DNA of 33,412 bases from an uncultured Clostridia bacterium (GTDB lineage: Bacteria; Bacillota; Clostridia; Christensenellales; UBA1242): the NCBI GenBank assembly GCA_947054085.1, contig CAMRVD010000006.1, forward strand, positions 1 through 33,412. Reading direction: 5' to 3'. The notes beneath the pieces are model-generated. The model was given only the letters and a program-made list of their open reading frames with translations. It searched no databases and was not told the origin of the DNA. Of this stretch, positions 1 through 9,584 are shown one piece after another. Numbering within the stretch: position 1 is the first letter of the stretch; the number at the start of each line of letters is the position of its first letter. Made by a program: the position numbers and the translations under genes.

Positions 1-80
1 AATTAACGTTAAAAATTGCTAGTCAAAGCATTATTAAATAATATATAATTAATATATTAAGTATTTATATTAGGTGAATT

Positions 81-1100
81 ATGAAAATTATTTTAGATGC
101 CTTTGGTGGTGATCATGCTCCAGAAGAAATTGTAAAGGGTGCAATTACTAGCGTTAATTTACTAGACGATGTGGAAATTATTTTAACCGGCAGCACGGAT
201 AAAATTAAAAAAGTGCTTACAGATTATGGTTATTCTGGTAGCAAAATATCAGTGGTAGAAGCATCAGAAGTTATTAGTAACGACGAAGCTCCAACAACAG
301 CAATTAGGCAAAAGAAAAATAGTAGTTTGGTTGTTGGTCTTAATCTGCTAAAAGAAAATGACGACATTGTTGGGCTTATTAGTGCGGGAAGTACCGGGGC
401 TGTGCTTACTGGAGCAACGCTCTTGGTTGGTAGAATTAAGGGTGTAAACAGACCAGCATTAGCTCCATGTTTACCAAACCTTAAAGGTGGCGAAACACTG
501 CTTATAGATAGCGGAGCTAATGTAGATTGCAAACCAGAGTATTTGGCTCAGTTTGCACTTATGGGCAGCGAGTATATGAAAGCAATGTATGGTGTGGATA
601 ATCCGCGTGTTGGTCTTGTAAGTGTTGGAACAGAGGACCATAAGGGCAATAACCTAACTCACGAAGCTTTTGAGTTATTAAAAAGTATGAATAATATCAA
701 CTTTGTGGGCAATATGGAAGCCCGCGATGCACTTAGTGGAAACTACGATGTACTAGTTTGCGACGGCTTTGTTGGTAATACGCTTTTAAAATCTACCGAG
801 GGTGCAGTTCAGGCTGTAAATACACTTTTAAAACAAGAGATTTTAAAACTTGGGTTAAAAGGAAAGCTTGGCTACTTAATGCTAAAAAAAGCATTTAAAG
901 GCTTAAAAAATCGCATGAACTATACATCTAAAGGCGGAGCTGCATTTTTAGGGGTTAAAAAACTTGTTGTAAAATCCCATGGTTCTAGCAAGGCGGAAAC
1001 AATTTATAGTTGTGTACGTCAAGTAGTAGCACTTACTAACGCCAACATGGTAAAAAATCTAGAATCTGGCATAACAAGCCTTGCACAAAATGAGGGCTAA
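81..1100 (+). CDS. plsX: Phosphate acyltransferase PlsX
   Basis: ORF 339 aa beginning MKIILDAFGGDHAPEEIVKGA, the typical PlsX N-terminus; AGGTG upstream of the ATG; followed by rnc. Confidence 0.96.
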   Translation: MKIILDAFGGDHAPEEIVKGAITSVNLLDDVEIILTGSTDKIKKVLTDYGYSGSKISVVEASEVISNDEAPTTAIRQKKNSSLVVGLNLLKENDDIVGLISAGSTGAVLTGATLLVGRIKGVNRPALAPCLPNLKGGETLLIDSGANVDCKPEYLAQFALMGSEYMKAMYGVDNPRVGLVSVGTEDHKGNNLTHEAFELLKSMNNINFVGNMEARDALSGNYDVLVCDGFVGNTLLKSTEGAVQAVNTLLKQEILKLGLKGKLGYLMLKKAFKGLKNRMNYTSKGGAAFLGVKKLVVKSHGSSKAETIYSCVRQVVALTNANMVKNLESGITSLAQNEG

Positions 1101-1104
1101 AAAC

Positions 1105-1767
1105 ATGCAATTTAGTAAAATAGAAGATATTTTGGGCTACACATTTAAGGATAAAAAATTATTACAAACTGCTTTTACACATTCTAGTTATGCTAATGAA
1201 CACAATACTAAAAATAACGAGCGGCTAGAGTTTTTGGGTGATGCGATATTAGAGTTTGTAATAACCGACAAGTTATTTAAGCTATTTGATTTATCCGAGG
1301 GCGAGCTTACAAAATATAGGGCAAGCTTGGTATCGGAGCCGACGTTATCGTTTATTATAGAGCAGTTAAAATTAGACGCATTTATTTTAAAAGGCAAGGG
1401 CGAAAGTCACAACGTGGTAGATAGCAAAAGCATTAAGTGCGATTTATTTGAAGCCATTGTTGGGGCAATGTACCTAGACGGTGGTATAACCAAAGCTAAA
1501 ACATTTATAGTAAGCGTACTTGGAGAGCAAATAGAAAAACTCAAGTCTGAGGGGCTAACCGAAGACCCAAAATCGCGTTTACAAGAAAGGCTAAAAAATC
1601 AAAAAATTGTATATTCTACAACCAAGCATGGCGAAAGCCATAACCCTCACTTTAAGTGCTCGGTAATAATTAATGGCGTAATTACTGGCTATGGCGAGGG
1701 TACAAACAAAAAATCTGCCGAAAAACAAGCGGCAAAAAATACATTAAGCAAATTAAAAAAGGTTTAG
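1105..1767 (+). CDS. rnc: Ribonuclease III
   Basis: Signature NNERLEFLGDAILEFVITDKLF and C-terminal dsRBD. Start chosen at ATG 1105 (MQFSKIEDILGYTF), with GAGG at 1092-1095; the ORF-track start at 1081 overlaps plsX. Confidence 0.95.
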   Translation: MQFSKIEDILGYTFKDKKLLQTAFTHSSYANEHNTKNNERLEFLGDAILEFVITDKLFKLFDLSEGELTKYRASLVSEPTLSFIIEQLKLDAFILKGKGESHNVVDSKSIKCDLFEAIVGAMYLDGGITKAKTFIVSVLGEQIEKLKSEGLTEDPKSRLQERLKNQKIVYSTTKHGESHNPHFKCSVIINGVITGYGEGTNKKSAEKQAAKNTLSKLKKV

Positions 1768-1772
1768 TACAT

Positions 1773-4700
1773 ATGAAATTTAAAAAGATGGAAATATGCG
1801 GCTTTAAGTCGTTTGCAGACAAACTAGAAGTTAGTTTTGATAGCGGCGTTACTGCTATTGTTGGGCCTAATGGCTGTGGAAAAAGTAATGTTGCCGATGG
1901 AATACGATTTGTTATGGGCGAAACTAGCGCTAAAAGTATGCGTGGTAGCAGCATGCAGGATGTTATCTTTAACGGAACGCAAACAAGAAAACCGCTAAGT
2001 TACTGCGAAGTTGCTTTGCATTTTGACAATACCGAAAGAATTTTTCCGCTAGAGTACAACGACGTTGTGTTATCTCGTAAACTATACAAAAGCGGCGAAA
2101 GCGAGTACGCTATAAACAAAAATCCCGTTCGCCGTAAAGATATTGTAGATGCACTACGCGATAGTGGGCTAGGTAGGGACAGTTATTGCGTTATTGGGCA
2201 AGGTAAAATTGACAGTTTGCTTTCGGTTAAGCCGGAGGACAGGCGTTCTATTTTTGAGGAAGCAGCGGGCATAGCTAAGTTTAAAAGCCGCAAACAAGAG
2301 GCGACTAATAAGCTTGAGAGAACACGAGACAACTTAACTCGCCTTAACGATATTATTTACGAGTTAGAAAACCAAATCGGGCCACTAACTAAGCAGTCCG
2401 AAAACGCCAAAAAGTTTTTGGAATATCGCGAAAGACTTAAAAATTTAGAGCTTAATATTTATGTGTATCAGTATGATCATGCAAACAGCAGTAAGGCAGA
2501 AATTCGCGATAGACTTGCGGGCATCGACCAAGAGCTTAGCGTAAAGCAAGCCGATTTTGATGCTGCAGTTAATGCATTTAATAGTAGCGTAGACAATATT
2601 AGGGAACTAGATACCACTATCGAAAATTTGCGTGAGGATTTGTTAAATTTAACGGTAGAATTAGAAAAACAAAACGGTGAAGCAAAACTTATTACCGAAA
2701 GAATAAGTTCCTTAGAAGAGCAAAACGCAAAACTGGATAGTTCTATTAAACAAGACGAGATTTTAAAAGCGTCTATTAAAGATGCGATCAGTCAAAAATC
2801 TAACGAGCTAGAAACCAGCAAAACCATGCTTCAAGAACTAGAAAGGCAGATAGAAAAGGTAACGCAGGAATATTTAGACATAGTAGACAGACTAAACGCT
2901 GGCGAAACCAGTGCCAAAGAAACGGGCGAAGAAATTTATAACGCACTAGAAAGTTTGGGCGATATTAAGTCTAAGGTTAGTAGTTTAAATGCCGAAAAGG
3001 CAATGCTTACCGAAAAACAGACAGAGCTAGATAAGCAGCTTTTAGATAACAAAGATTTGTGCGAAGAAGTTAAAGACAAATTTACTACTAAACAAACCGA
3101 AATACAAAGCATTTCTAAAAACCTAAACAGCAAAAAAGCCGAGCAAACCGAGCTGATTAGTAAAAGAGATTTTATTGCAGAAAAAATTAACGATATTTCG
3201 CTAGAATTAGACGACAGCAAGGTTCAGTATCACACAAAATTGTCTAGAGCTAAAGTCTTAACCGAAATGGCGGAAGATAACGAGGGTTTTGCACTCCCAG
3301 TTAAAAGATTACTAGACAGAGCAAAAACAAATAGTAACCTTGCAAGCATGATAGTAGGAGTTGTTGCTAAGCTTATAAAAGTTCCGCAAAATTTGGAAGT
3401 AGCTATAGAAATGGCACTTGGTGCAAGTGTTCAAAACATTGTTACCAAAAACGAAGAAGATGCAAAGTATCTTGTAAGTTATTTAAAAGATAACAAGTTT
3501 GGTAGAGCAACATTTTTGCCAATTTCTAGCATGAAGGAAAGGTTTTTGCCAGATAGAGTTAGTGACAAACTTAGCTCTAAGGGGGTTCTTGGCATTGCAA
3601 GCGAGCTTATATCTTACGATAAAAAATTAGAGCCGGTATTTAAAAGTTTACTTGGTGCAACGGTTGTTGTAGACAACTTAGATAATGCTGTTGGCTTTAG
3701 TAGAGCTACTGGTTATAGTGCAAAAATTGTAACACTTGCCGGCGATGTAATTAGCCCACAAGGAAGTATTTCGGGTGGTAGCCGAAAGGAAGACACCACT
3801 AATATTATCGGACGCGAACGCGAAATTGCCGACCTTAAAAAAGAACTAACCTTGCTTTCTGCCGAGATTGACGAAAACACCAAAAAGTTAGACGAATATA
3901 AATCTAAAAGCGGGGAGCTTAACGACACACTGCTAAGCTTAAATACCGATATTCATAATTTAGAGGTAGAGCTTGTTAGGGCTAAAGACGAGTCAGATAA
4001 ACTAAGCGACCAACAAAGCGAGCTAGAGCATGCAATTAGGCAAACCGACTACGCAAAAGATGCACTTTTAGATAGACTAATGGCGGTTACCGAAGCCTTA
4101 GAAATTGCGAGTGCCAAAGAGGGCGAAACGATAGCTCAAAAAACCGAAGCTAGCGAAAACAAAAGGCGTGCAGACAGCAAGTTTGATATGCTTAAAAAAC
4201 AGCGTGAGGATTTGTACGATAATTTAACCGAGCTTAAAATTAAACAAACTGCAAAACAAAGTGCAATAACTAGCCTAGATGCGGAGATAGACAAACTTAA
4301 CAGCGACCTAGCCGTCAGCGATTACAGATACCGCGAAAATAGGCTTACTTATCAAAAGAACGCAACCAGCATTACAGAACTTAAAGGGATTTTAGAGGGC
4401 GTTACAGGAGACAAAGAGTATCAAGAAAGTCTAAACAAAATTGCCGCAATCCGCGATAAACTTGCAGGTCTAGACGATTACAAAAAGGCTCAGCAAAACC
4501 AAATGAACAAAGCAGACGAAGATAAAATGACTTTATCTTCCGAAATTCAGCGTATAACTGAAAAACGCAGCCGCGAAGAAATGAGGCTGGCTCAGATAGA
4601 CAGCGACGTAGAAACCCTTCAAGAACGCGTTTGGGAAGAATATAACATGACATACGCCGACGCACTTACTTACAAGTGGGAAAACTTTGAAATTAAGGAA

Positions 4701-5363
4701 AGCCTAGCAGAAAGTGCTAAGGTTAAGCGTCAAATTCAGTCGCTCGGATACGTTAATGTGAACGCTATAGAAGAGCTAAATAGTGTTTCGGAAAGATATA
4801 ACGATTTAACTGGTCAACGCGACGACTTAACAAAAGCTGAAGCCGATTTACTAAAGATTATCAAAGAACTAACCACTCAAATGGAAGAAAAATTTAAAAC
4901 TCAATTTGAACAAATAAACATAAACTTCCAAAAGGTATTTAAAGAACTATTTGGTGGTGGAAGAGCCGAACTGAAACTAGAAGACCCAGATAACATTCTA
5001 GAGTGCGGAATAGAAATTATTGCAGAGCCGCCGGGGAAAAAACTAAGCAGTATTAGTCTGCTTAGTGGTGGCGAAAAGGCACTAACTGCCGTTGCAATTT
5101 TGTTTGCTATACTTAAGCTAAGGCCTATGCCATTCTGCGTACTAGACGAAATAGAGGCTGCCTTTGACGATGCTAACGTAGACCGTTTTGCAAGATATTT
5201 AAAGAACTTTAGCCGTGATACACAATTTATTGTTATTACTCACCGTAAGCCAACCATGGAACTTGCCGATTGCTTGTATGGCGTTACTATGGAAGAAAAG
5301 GGTGTTTCTAAAATGGTTAGCGTTAAATTGAGCGAGGCCGTTAAAATCGACAACGCGGTTTAA
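1773..5363 (+). CDS. smc: Chromosome segregation protein SMC
   Basis: 1196 aa; Walker A GPNGCGKSN, long coiled coils, hinge, LSGGEKALTAVAILFAI signature and LDEIEAAFDDANV Walker B. Confidence 0.98.
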   Translation: MKFKKMEICGFKSFADKLEVSFDSGVTAIVGPNGCGKSNVADGIRFVMGETSAKSMRGSSMQDVIFNGTQTRKPLSYCEVALHFDNTERIFPLEYNDVVLSRKLYKSGESEYAINKNPVRRKDIVDALRDSGLGRDSYCVIGQGKIDSLLSVKPEDRRSIFEEAAGIAKFKSRKQEATNKLERTRDNLTRLNDIIYELENQIGPLTKQSENAKKFLEYRERLKNLELNIYVYQYDHANSSKAEIRDRLAGIDQELSVKQADFDAAVNAFNSSVDNIRELDTTIENLREDLLNLTVELEKQNGEAKLITERISSLEEQNAKLDSSIKQDEILKASIKDAISQKSNELETSKTMLQELERQIEKVTQEYLDIVDRLNAGETSAKETGEEIYNALESLGDIKSKVSSLNAEKAMLTEKQTELDKQLLDNKDLCEEVKDKFTTKQTEIQSISKNLNSKKAEQTELISKRDFIAEKINDISLELDDSKVQYHTKLSRAKVLTEMAEDNEGFALPVKRLLDRAKTNSNLASMIVGVVAKLIKVPQNLEVAIEMALGASVQNIVTKNEEDAKYLVSYLKDNKFGRATFLPISSMKERFLPDRVSDKLSSKGVLGIASELISYDKKLEPVFKSLLGATVVVDNLDNAVGFSRATGYSAKIVTLAGDVISPQGSISGGSRKEDTTNIIGREREIADLKKELTLLSAEIDENTKKLDEYKSKSGELNDTLLSLNTDIHNLEVELVRAKDESDKLSDQQSELEHAIRQTDYAKDALLDRLMAVTEALEIASAKEGETIAQKTEASENKRRADSKFDMLKKQREDLYDNLTELKIKQTAKQSAITSLDAEIDKLNSDLAVSDYRYRENRLTYQKNATSITELKGILEGVTGDKEYQESLNKIAAIRDKLAGLDDYKKAQQNQMNKADEDKMTLSSEIQRITEKRSREEMRLAQIDSDVETLQERVWEEYNMTYADALTYKWENFEIKESLAESAKVKRQIQSLGYVNVNAIEELNSVSERYNDLTGQRDDLTKAEADLLKIIKELTTQMEEKFKTQFEQININFQKVFKELFGGGRAELKLEDPDNILECGIEIIAEPPGKKLSSISLLSGGEKALTAVAILFAILKLRPMPFCVLDEIEAAFDDANVDRFARYLKNFSRDTQFIVITHRKPTMELADCLYGVTMEEKGVSKMVSVKLSEAVKIDNAV

Positions 5364-5486
5364 CGGCAACAATTTGCGCTATGCTGCAGATGTTTGCTTT
5401 TGCTAACTAGTCATTTACGCATAAGTAAACTCCTAGCTATCAAAAACGTCACATCTTTGCCTAGCATCAAATTCTTGCCGTTAAAC
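5358..5486. repeat. Long imperfect inverted repeat element E1 (129 bp) between smc and ftsY
   Basis: Left arm GTTTAACGGCAACAATTTG... against right arm ...CAAATTCTTGCCGTTAAAC; centre CATTTACGCATAAGTAAA. The smc stop codon lies in the left arm. Confidence 0.85.
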
Positions 5487-5576
5487 TAGTGGCAATTATT
5501 TAATGTTTTAGCAAATTTGTATAAAAGATAATTAAATATGGTAAATGCAAGTAAATATATATTTTAAGGAGCAATT

Positions 5577-6476
5577 ATGGGATTTTTTACGCGTCTTAAA
5601 GAAGGAATGAAAAAGACAAATAAGTCGTTTGGGGAAAAACTAAAATATGTTTTTACTGGTAACGAGATTGACGAGGACTTTTATGACGAGCTAGAATTTG
5701 CGTTAGTTAGTAGCGACGTTGGTGCTTCAACGGCAGAAGAAATACTAGATAGTTTAAAGCAAAAAGTAAAAGAAACCAAAACAAAAACAACCGACGCTTG
5801 TAAAAAGTTATTAAAACAAAGTTTGGTAGAAATTTTGGAGCAAGCAGAAGTTACCGAGTTTTGTTATCCTTGTGTTATTTTAGTTGCGGGCGTTAATGGC
5901 GTTGGTAAAACCACTACCATTGGTAAACTTGCCGGTAAGTTCGACAAAATGGGCAAAAAAGTAGTGCTTGCAGCAGCGGATACCTTTAGGGCAGCCGCAA
6001 GCGAGCAGCTAACCGAATGGGCAAATCGTGCTAAGGTTAAAATAGTATCTAGTAGCGAAGGTGCAGACCCTGCAAGCGTGGTTTTTGATGCAATTACTAG
6101 TGCAAAGGCTCGTGGTGCTGATGTTTTAATAATAGATACTGCGGGCAGGCTTCATAACAAAGTAAACCTTATGGAAGAGCTAAAAAAAATTAACAGAATC
6201 GTTGAAAAAAATTATCCTGAAGCACAGTATCATAAACTTATTGTAGTAGATAGTACCACGGGTCAAAACGCACTTAGCCAAGTAGAGCTATTTAACAAGG
6301 CGATAAATATTACAGACCTTGCTATAACTAAACTAGACGGAACAAGCAAGGGTGGATTTTTATTTAGCCTAGTTAATACCTACGGCTTGCCAGTACGCTA
6401 TGTTGGTGTTGGCGAAACGGCGGACGACCTACTAGAGTTTAATGCCACCGAGTTTGTGGATAGTATTATAGAATAA
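5577..6476 (+). CDS. ftsY: Signal recognition particle receptor FtsY
   Basis: SRP GTPase motifs GVNGVGKTTTIGKLA, DTFRAAASEQL, DTAGR, TKLDGTSKGG; SD AAGGAG. Confidence 0.97.
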   Translation: MGFFTRLKEGMKKTNKSFGEKLKYVFTGNEIDEDFYDELEFALVSSDVGASTAEEILDSLKQKVKETKTKTTDACKKLLKQSLVEILEQAEVTEFCYPCVILVAGVNGVGKTTTIGKLAGKFDKMGKKVVLAAADTFRAAASEQLTEWANRAKVKIVSSSEGADPASVVFDAITSAKARGADVLIIDTAGRLHNKVNLMEELKKINRIVEKNYPEAQYHKLIVVDSTTGQNALSQVELFNKAINITDLAITKLDGTSKGGFLFSLVNTYGLPVRYVGVGETADDLLEFNATEFVDSIIE

Positions 6477-6503
6477 AAGTGCCAAAATTTGGTGCTTTTT
6501 TTA
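6477..6503 (+). terminator. Rho-independent terminator after ftsY
   Basis: AAGTGCCAAA/TTTGGTGCTT stem followed by a T run. Confidence 0.75.
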
Positions 6504-6523
6504 TATGTAAATTAAAATTATTG

Positions 6524-6552
6524 TTGACAATACGTGGTATTAATGATATATT
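6524..6552 (+). promoter_or_regulatory. SigA-type promoter for ylxM-ffh
   Basis: TTGACA (6524-6529), 17-nt spacer, TATATT (6547-6552). Confidence 0.75.
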
Positions 6553-6581
6553 TATTGCTGTAAAGTAAAAAGGCTTTACAT

Positions 6582-6926
6582 ATGGTTATGGTAAATTTAG
6601 AAAAAAAACTTAATATGTGCATGCTTGCAGATTTTTATGGCAATCTTTTAACAAATAAACAAAAAACCATATTTTCGTGTTATTGGGAACAAGATTTATC
6701 ATTATTTGAAATAGCGGTAGAACTAGGCATTTCGCGTCAAGCTGTAAGAGATAGTTTGGTAAAAGCTGAGGGTATGCTAGCTGATGCCGAATCTAAGTGC
6801 GGATTTATTGCAAAATTTAACCAAACTAAAGCCGATTTACAAAAAGTAATAGAAAAATTAAACTTAAATAACCAAACCGAAAAACAAATTGCAGAAGAAC
6901 TAAAAAGCATAATAAAAAAATTATAA
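6582..6926 (+). CDS. ylxM: YlxM/p13-like SRP-associated helix-turn-helix protein
   Basis: LLTNKQKTIFSCYWEQDLSLFEIAVELGISRQAVRDSLVKAE pattern; located between ftsY and ffh. Confidence 0.93.
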   Translation: MVMVNLEKKLNMCMLADFYGNLLTNKQKTIFSCYWEQDLSLFEIAVELGISRQAVRDSLVKAEGMLADAESKCGFIAKFNQTKADLQKVIEKLNLNNQTEKQIAEELKSIIKKL

Positions 6927-6937
6927 AGGGGAATATT

Positions 6938-8260
6938 TTGGCGTATTCAAGTACTTTAGGGGAAAAGTTAAACCATATTTTTAGTAAGCTGACAAAGCGT
7001 GGCAAACTTACCGAGCTAGAAATAAAGCAGGCAATGCGAGAGGTTCGTGTTGCACTGCTAGAAGCCGATGTAAACTACGCTGTAGCTAAGGACTTTATTA
7101 ATAAAGTTAGCGAAAAAGCTGTTGGTGAAAGGGTGCTAGAAAGTTTGTCTCCCGGTCAGCAAGTTATAAAGATTGTAAACGAGGAATTAGTTGCCCTTAT
7201 GGGTAGCGAAAACGCTAAACTAAGTGTAGCAAGTAATCCTCCTACAATAATTTTAATGTGTGGCTTGCAAGGTGCTGGTAAAACTACAATTAGTGGAAAA
7301 CTTGCGTTTATGCTTAAAAAGCAGGGCAAAAAGCCGTTACTTGTTGCTTGTGATATATACCGACCAGCAGCTATAGACCAATTAAAAGTTGGGGCAAAAA
7401 ATGCTGGGGTAGACTTTTTTGAAAAAGGAAAGACCAATCCTGTAAAAATAGCGACCGAAGCGGTAAGTCATGCCAAAAAAATGGGGTTAGATACTGTTAT
7501 TATAGATACCGCGGGTAGGCTGCAAATTTCTACCGAGCTTATGGAAGAACTTGCCGATATTAAAAAGGCAGTTAATCCTACCGAAATACTTTTAACTGTA
7601 GATAGCATGACGGGTCAAGAGGCTGTAAATGTTGCAACCGAGTTTAATAATAAGCTAGATATTACCGGTGTTGTTTTAACCAAACTAGATGGTGATACCC
7701 GTGGCGGTGCAGCGTTAAGCATAAAAGCCGTCACTGGCAAACCTATTAAGTTTTGCGGAACGGGCGAAAAAATAGGAGATATAGAACCGTTTTACCCAGA
7801 CCGTATGGCAAGCCGAATACTTGGCATGGGGGATGTACTAACGCTAATAGAAAAAGCTCAGGAAGCAGTCGATCAAAAGGAAATGCAAAAGCTAGAAGAG
7901 CGTTTACGCAAAAACACCTTCACCTTAGACGACTTTTTAATGCAGTTTGAGCAGATTTCTAAAATGGGCAGCATTGGCGATATTCTTAGCATGGTGCCGG
8001 GAATGGCAGGCAAATTTAATGCGGCAGACATAGACGAACACAAGATTGTTAAATTTAAAGCAATAATACAGTCTATGACCAAAGAAGAGCGTTTAAACCC
8101 AGACATAATTAAGGGCAGTCGCCGTAAACGTATTGCTGCTGGCAGCGGAAGCACTATACAAGAAGTTAATAGCTTACTTAAGCAGTACGAACAAACAAAA
8201 CTACTTATGAAAAATGCAAATAACGGTAAGCTTGCCAAAATGTTTGGCAGAAGATTTTAG
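6938..8260 (+). CDS. ffh: Signal recognition particle protein Ffh
   Basis: 440 aa; GLQGAGKTTISGKLA, DIYRPAAIDQL, DTAGR, TKLDGDTRGGAALS and C-terminal M domain. TTG start with AAAGGGG SD. Confidence 0.97.
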   Translation: MAYSSTLGEKLNHIFSKLTKRGKLTELEIKQAMREVRVALLEADVNYAVAKDFINKVSEKAVGERVLESLSPGQQVIKIVNEELVALMGSENAKLSVASNPPTIILMCGLQGAGKTTISGKLAFMLKKQGKKPLLVACDIYRPAAIDQLKVGAKNAGVDFFEKGKTNPVKIATEAVSHAKKMGLDTVIIDTAGRLQISTELMEELADIKKAVNPTEILLTVDSMTGQEAVNVATEFNNKLDITGVVLTKLDGDTRGGAALSIKAVTGKPIKFCGTGEKIGDIEPFYPDRMASRILGMGDVLTLIEKAQEAVDQKEMQKLEERLRKNTFTLDDFLMQFEQISKMGSIGDILSMVPGMAGKFNAADIDEHKIVKFKAIIQSMTKEERLNPDIIKGSRRKRIAAGSGSTIQEVNSLLKQYEQTKLLMKNANNGKLAKMFGRRF

Positions 8261-8270
8261 AAAATTAGTA

Positions 8271-8323
8271 GCATATTATATTTGCACTAATTAAATAAAT
8301 ATTAATTAATGCAAATATTATGC
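8271..8323. repeat. AT-rich inverted repeat downstream of ffh
   Basis: GCATATTATATTTGCACTAATTAA / TTAATTAATGCAAATATTATGC near-complementary arms around a short loop; no T run after it. Confidence 0.7.
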
Positions 8324-8462
8324 AACAAAACTTTGCAAATTTAATAGGATAGCAAACATAAACTTTTGATTGAAATTTTAAATTTGCGGGCGTTAAACGC
8401 TTTTACTTACATATTTCGGCTTGTGCCGTGTATGATATATAAAAATTATGGAGGAAGAAGAT

Positions 8463-8720
8463 ATGTTAAAAATAAGACTAACTCGTCTTGGCGACAAAAA
8501 ATCACCTTTTTATCGCGTTGTAGTTGCAGATTCTAGAAAGTCTAGAGATGGGGAATATGTTGATTTACTTGGCACATTTAACCCTTTAACAACCCCAGAA
8601 GAAGTTAAAATCGACACAGAAAAAGCAGCTAAATGGATTGCAAATGGTGCACAGCCAACCGATACCGTTAAAGCTCTTTTAAAAAAGAGTGGATTAGATT
8701 TAAGCAAAAAATCTAAATAA
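8463..8720 (+). CDS. rpsP: 30S ribosomal protein S16
   Basis: [30 protein letters not shown]; the GGAGG SD lies inside the longer ORF-track N-terminus, so the start is ATG 8463. Confidence 0.97.
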   Translation: MLKIRLTRLGDKKSPFYRVVVADSRKSRDGEYVDLLGTFNPLTTPEEVKIDTEKAAKWIANGAQPTDTVKALLKKSGLDLSKKSK

Positions 8721-8741
8721 GTTCAGCTAAGGAGTATATAA

Positions 8742-8975
8742 ATGTTAGAATTAGTTGAATTTATAGTAACAAGCCTTGTAAATAACAAGGACAGTGTGCA
8801 ATTAAAGTTGGACGAAACCGAAAGAGAAATTAGTATTTTAGTTACGGTTGCAGAAGACGATCTTGGCAGAGTTGTAGGCAAAGGCGGCAAGGTTGCTAAT
8901 GCTATACGAACAGTTGCAAGAACTTGTGGCAAAAAACTAAATAAGCATGTAAACATTAAGTTTACAGATAACTAA
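8742..8975 (+). CDS. khpA: KH-domain RNA-binding protein KhpA (YlqC)
   Basis: 77 aa; MLELVEFIVTSLVNNKDSV..., KH signature VVGKGGKVANAIRTV; located between rpsP and rimM. Confidence 0.94.
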   Translation: MLELVEFIVTSLVNNKDSVQLKLDETEREISILVTVAEDDLGRVVGKGGKVANAIRTVARTCGKKLNKHVNIKFTDN

Positions 8976-9033
8976 ATAATCTTGATTGTAAGTATTTTAT
9001 TTACAATATTTGTTCAGTTTTAAACAATCATTA

Positions 9034-9064
9034 AAGCAAGAAGTAAATGTCTTGCTTTTTTTTT
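9034..9064 (+). terminator. Rho-independent terminator after khpA
   Basis: AAGCAAGA / TCTTGCTT stem followed by a T run. Confidence 0.85.
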
Positions 9065-9086
9065 GCCAAAATTGTATAATCGTTGT

Positions 9087-9584
9087 ATGGAAAAAATAGA
9101 AATTGGTAAAATTGTAAAACCTCAAGGCATAAAGGGCGATGTTAAAGTGCTTTTGTTTGCTGACGACGATTTTAATTTGACAGTTCACCACGAGGTTTAT
9201 GTAGAAGATAATTTGGCAAAAATCCAAAAGGTTTATTCGTTATCGGACGGCTGTTTAGGTGTTAAGTTTGATATAATAAATACCCGAACAAATGCGGAAA
9301 CCTTTAGGGGAAAGACAATATATATAAACAAAAGTGCCATAAACTTAAAAAATGGCAGATATTTTATGACCGATTTAATAGGTAAAAAAGCAGTTTTGAC
9401 CGACGGCACAAACCTAGGTAAGATTGTTGATATTCAAAATTTTGGCAGTGCAGATGTGTTGTACATTAAGGGTGTAAAACAAATTTTGTGCAGTCATATA
9501 GACGGATTAATTGTAAATGCATCTAAAGATAATGTGGTTTTAGATAGTGAAATATTTAGTAGGGGTGCGGTTTATGAGAATTGA
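9087..9584 (+). CDS. rimM: Ribosome maturation factor RimM
   Basis: MEKIEIGKIVKPQGIKGDVKVLLFADD, typical RimM N-terminus; start at ATG 9087 rather than 9063. Confidence 0.95.
   Translation: MEKIEIGKIVKPQGIKGDVKVLLFADDDFNLTVHHEVYVEDNLAKIQKVYSLSDGCLGVKFDIINTRTNAETFRGKTIYINKSAINLKNGRYFMTDLIGKKAVLTDGTNLGKIVDIQNFGSADVLYIKGVKQILCSHIDGLIVNASKDNVVLDSEIFSRGAVYEN

Noticed and set aside
1682-1954. Many minus-strand ORFs inside smc, ffh, pcrA, fmt, yloV and other genes
   Set aside because: They lie antisense to well-supported conserved genes, lack SD sequences and show low-complexity Ser/Leu-rich composition typical of shadow ORFs.
7753-7950. 65-aa ORF in an alternative frame of ffh
   Set aside because: Entirely inside ffh in another frame; basic Arg/Ser composition with no start signal.
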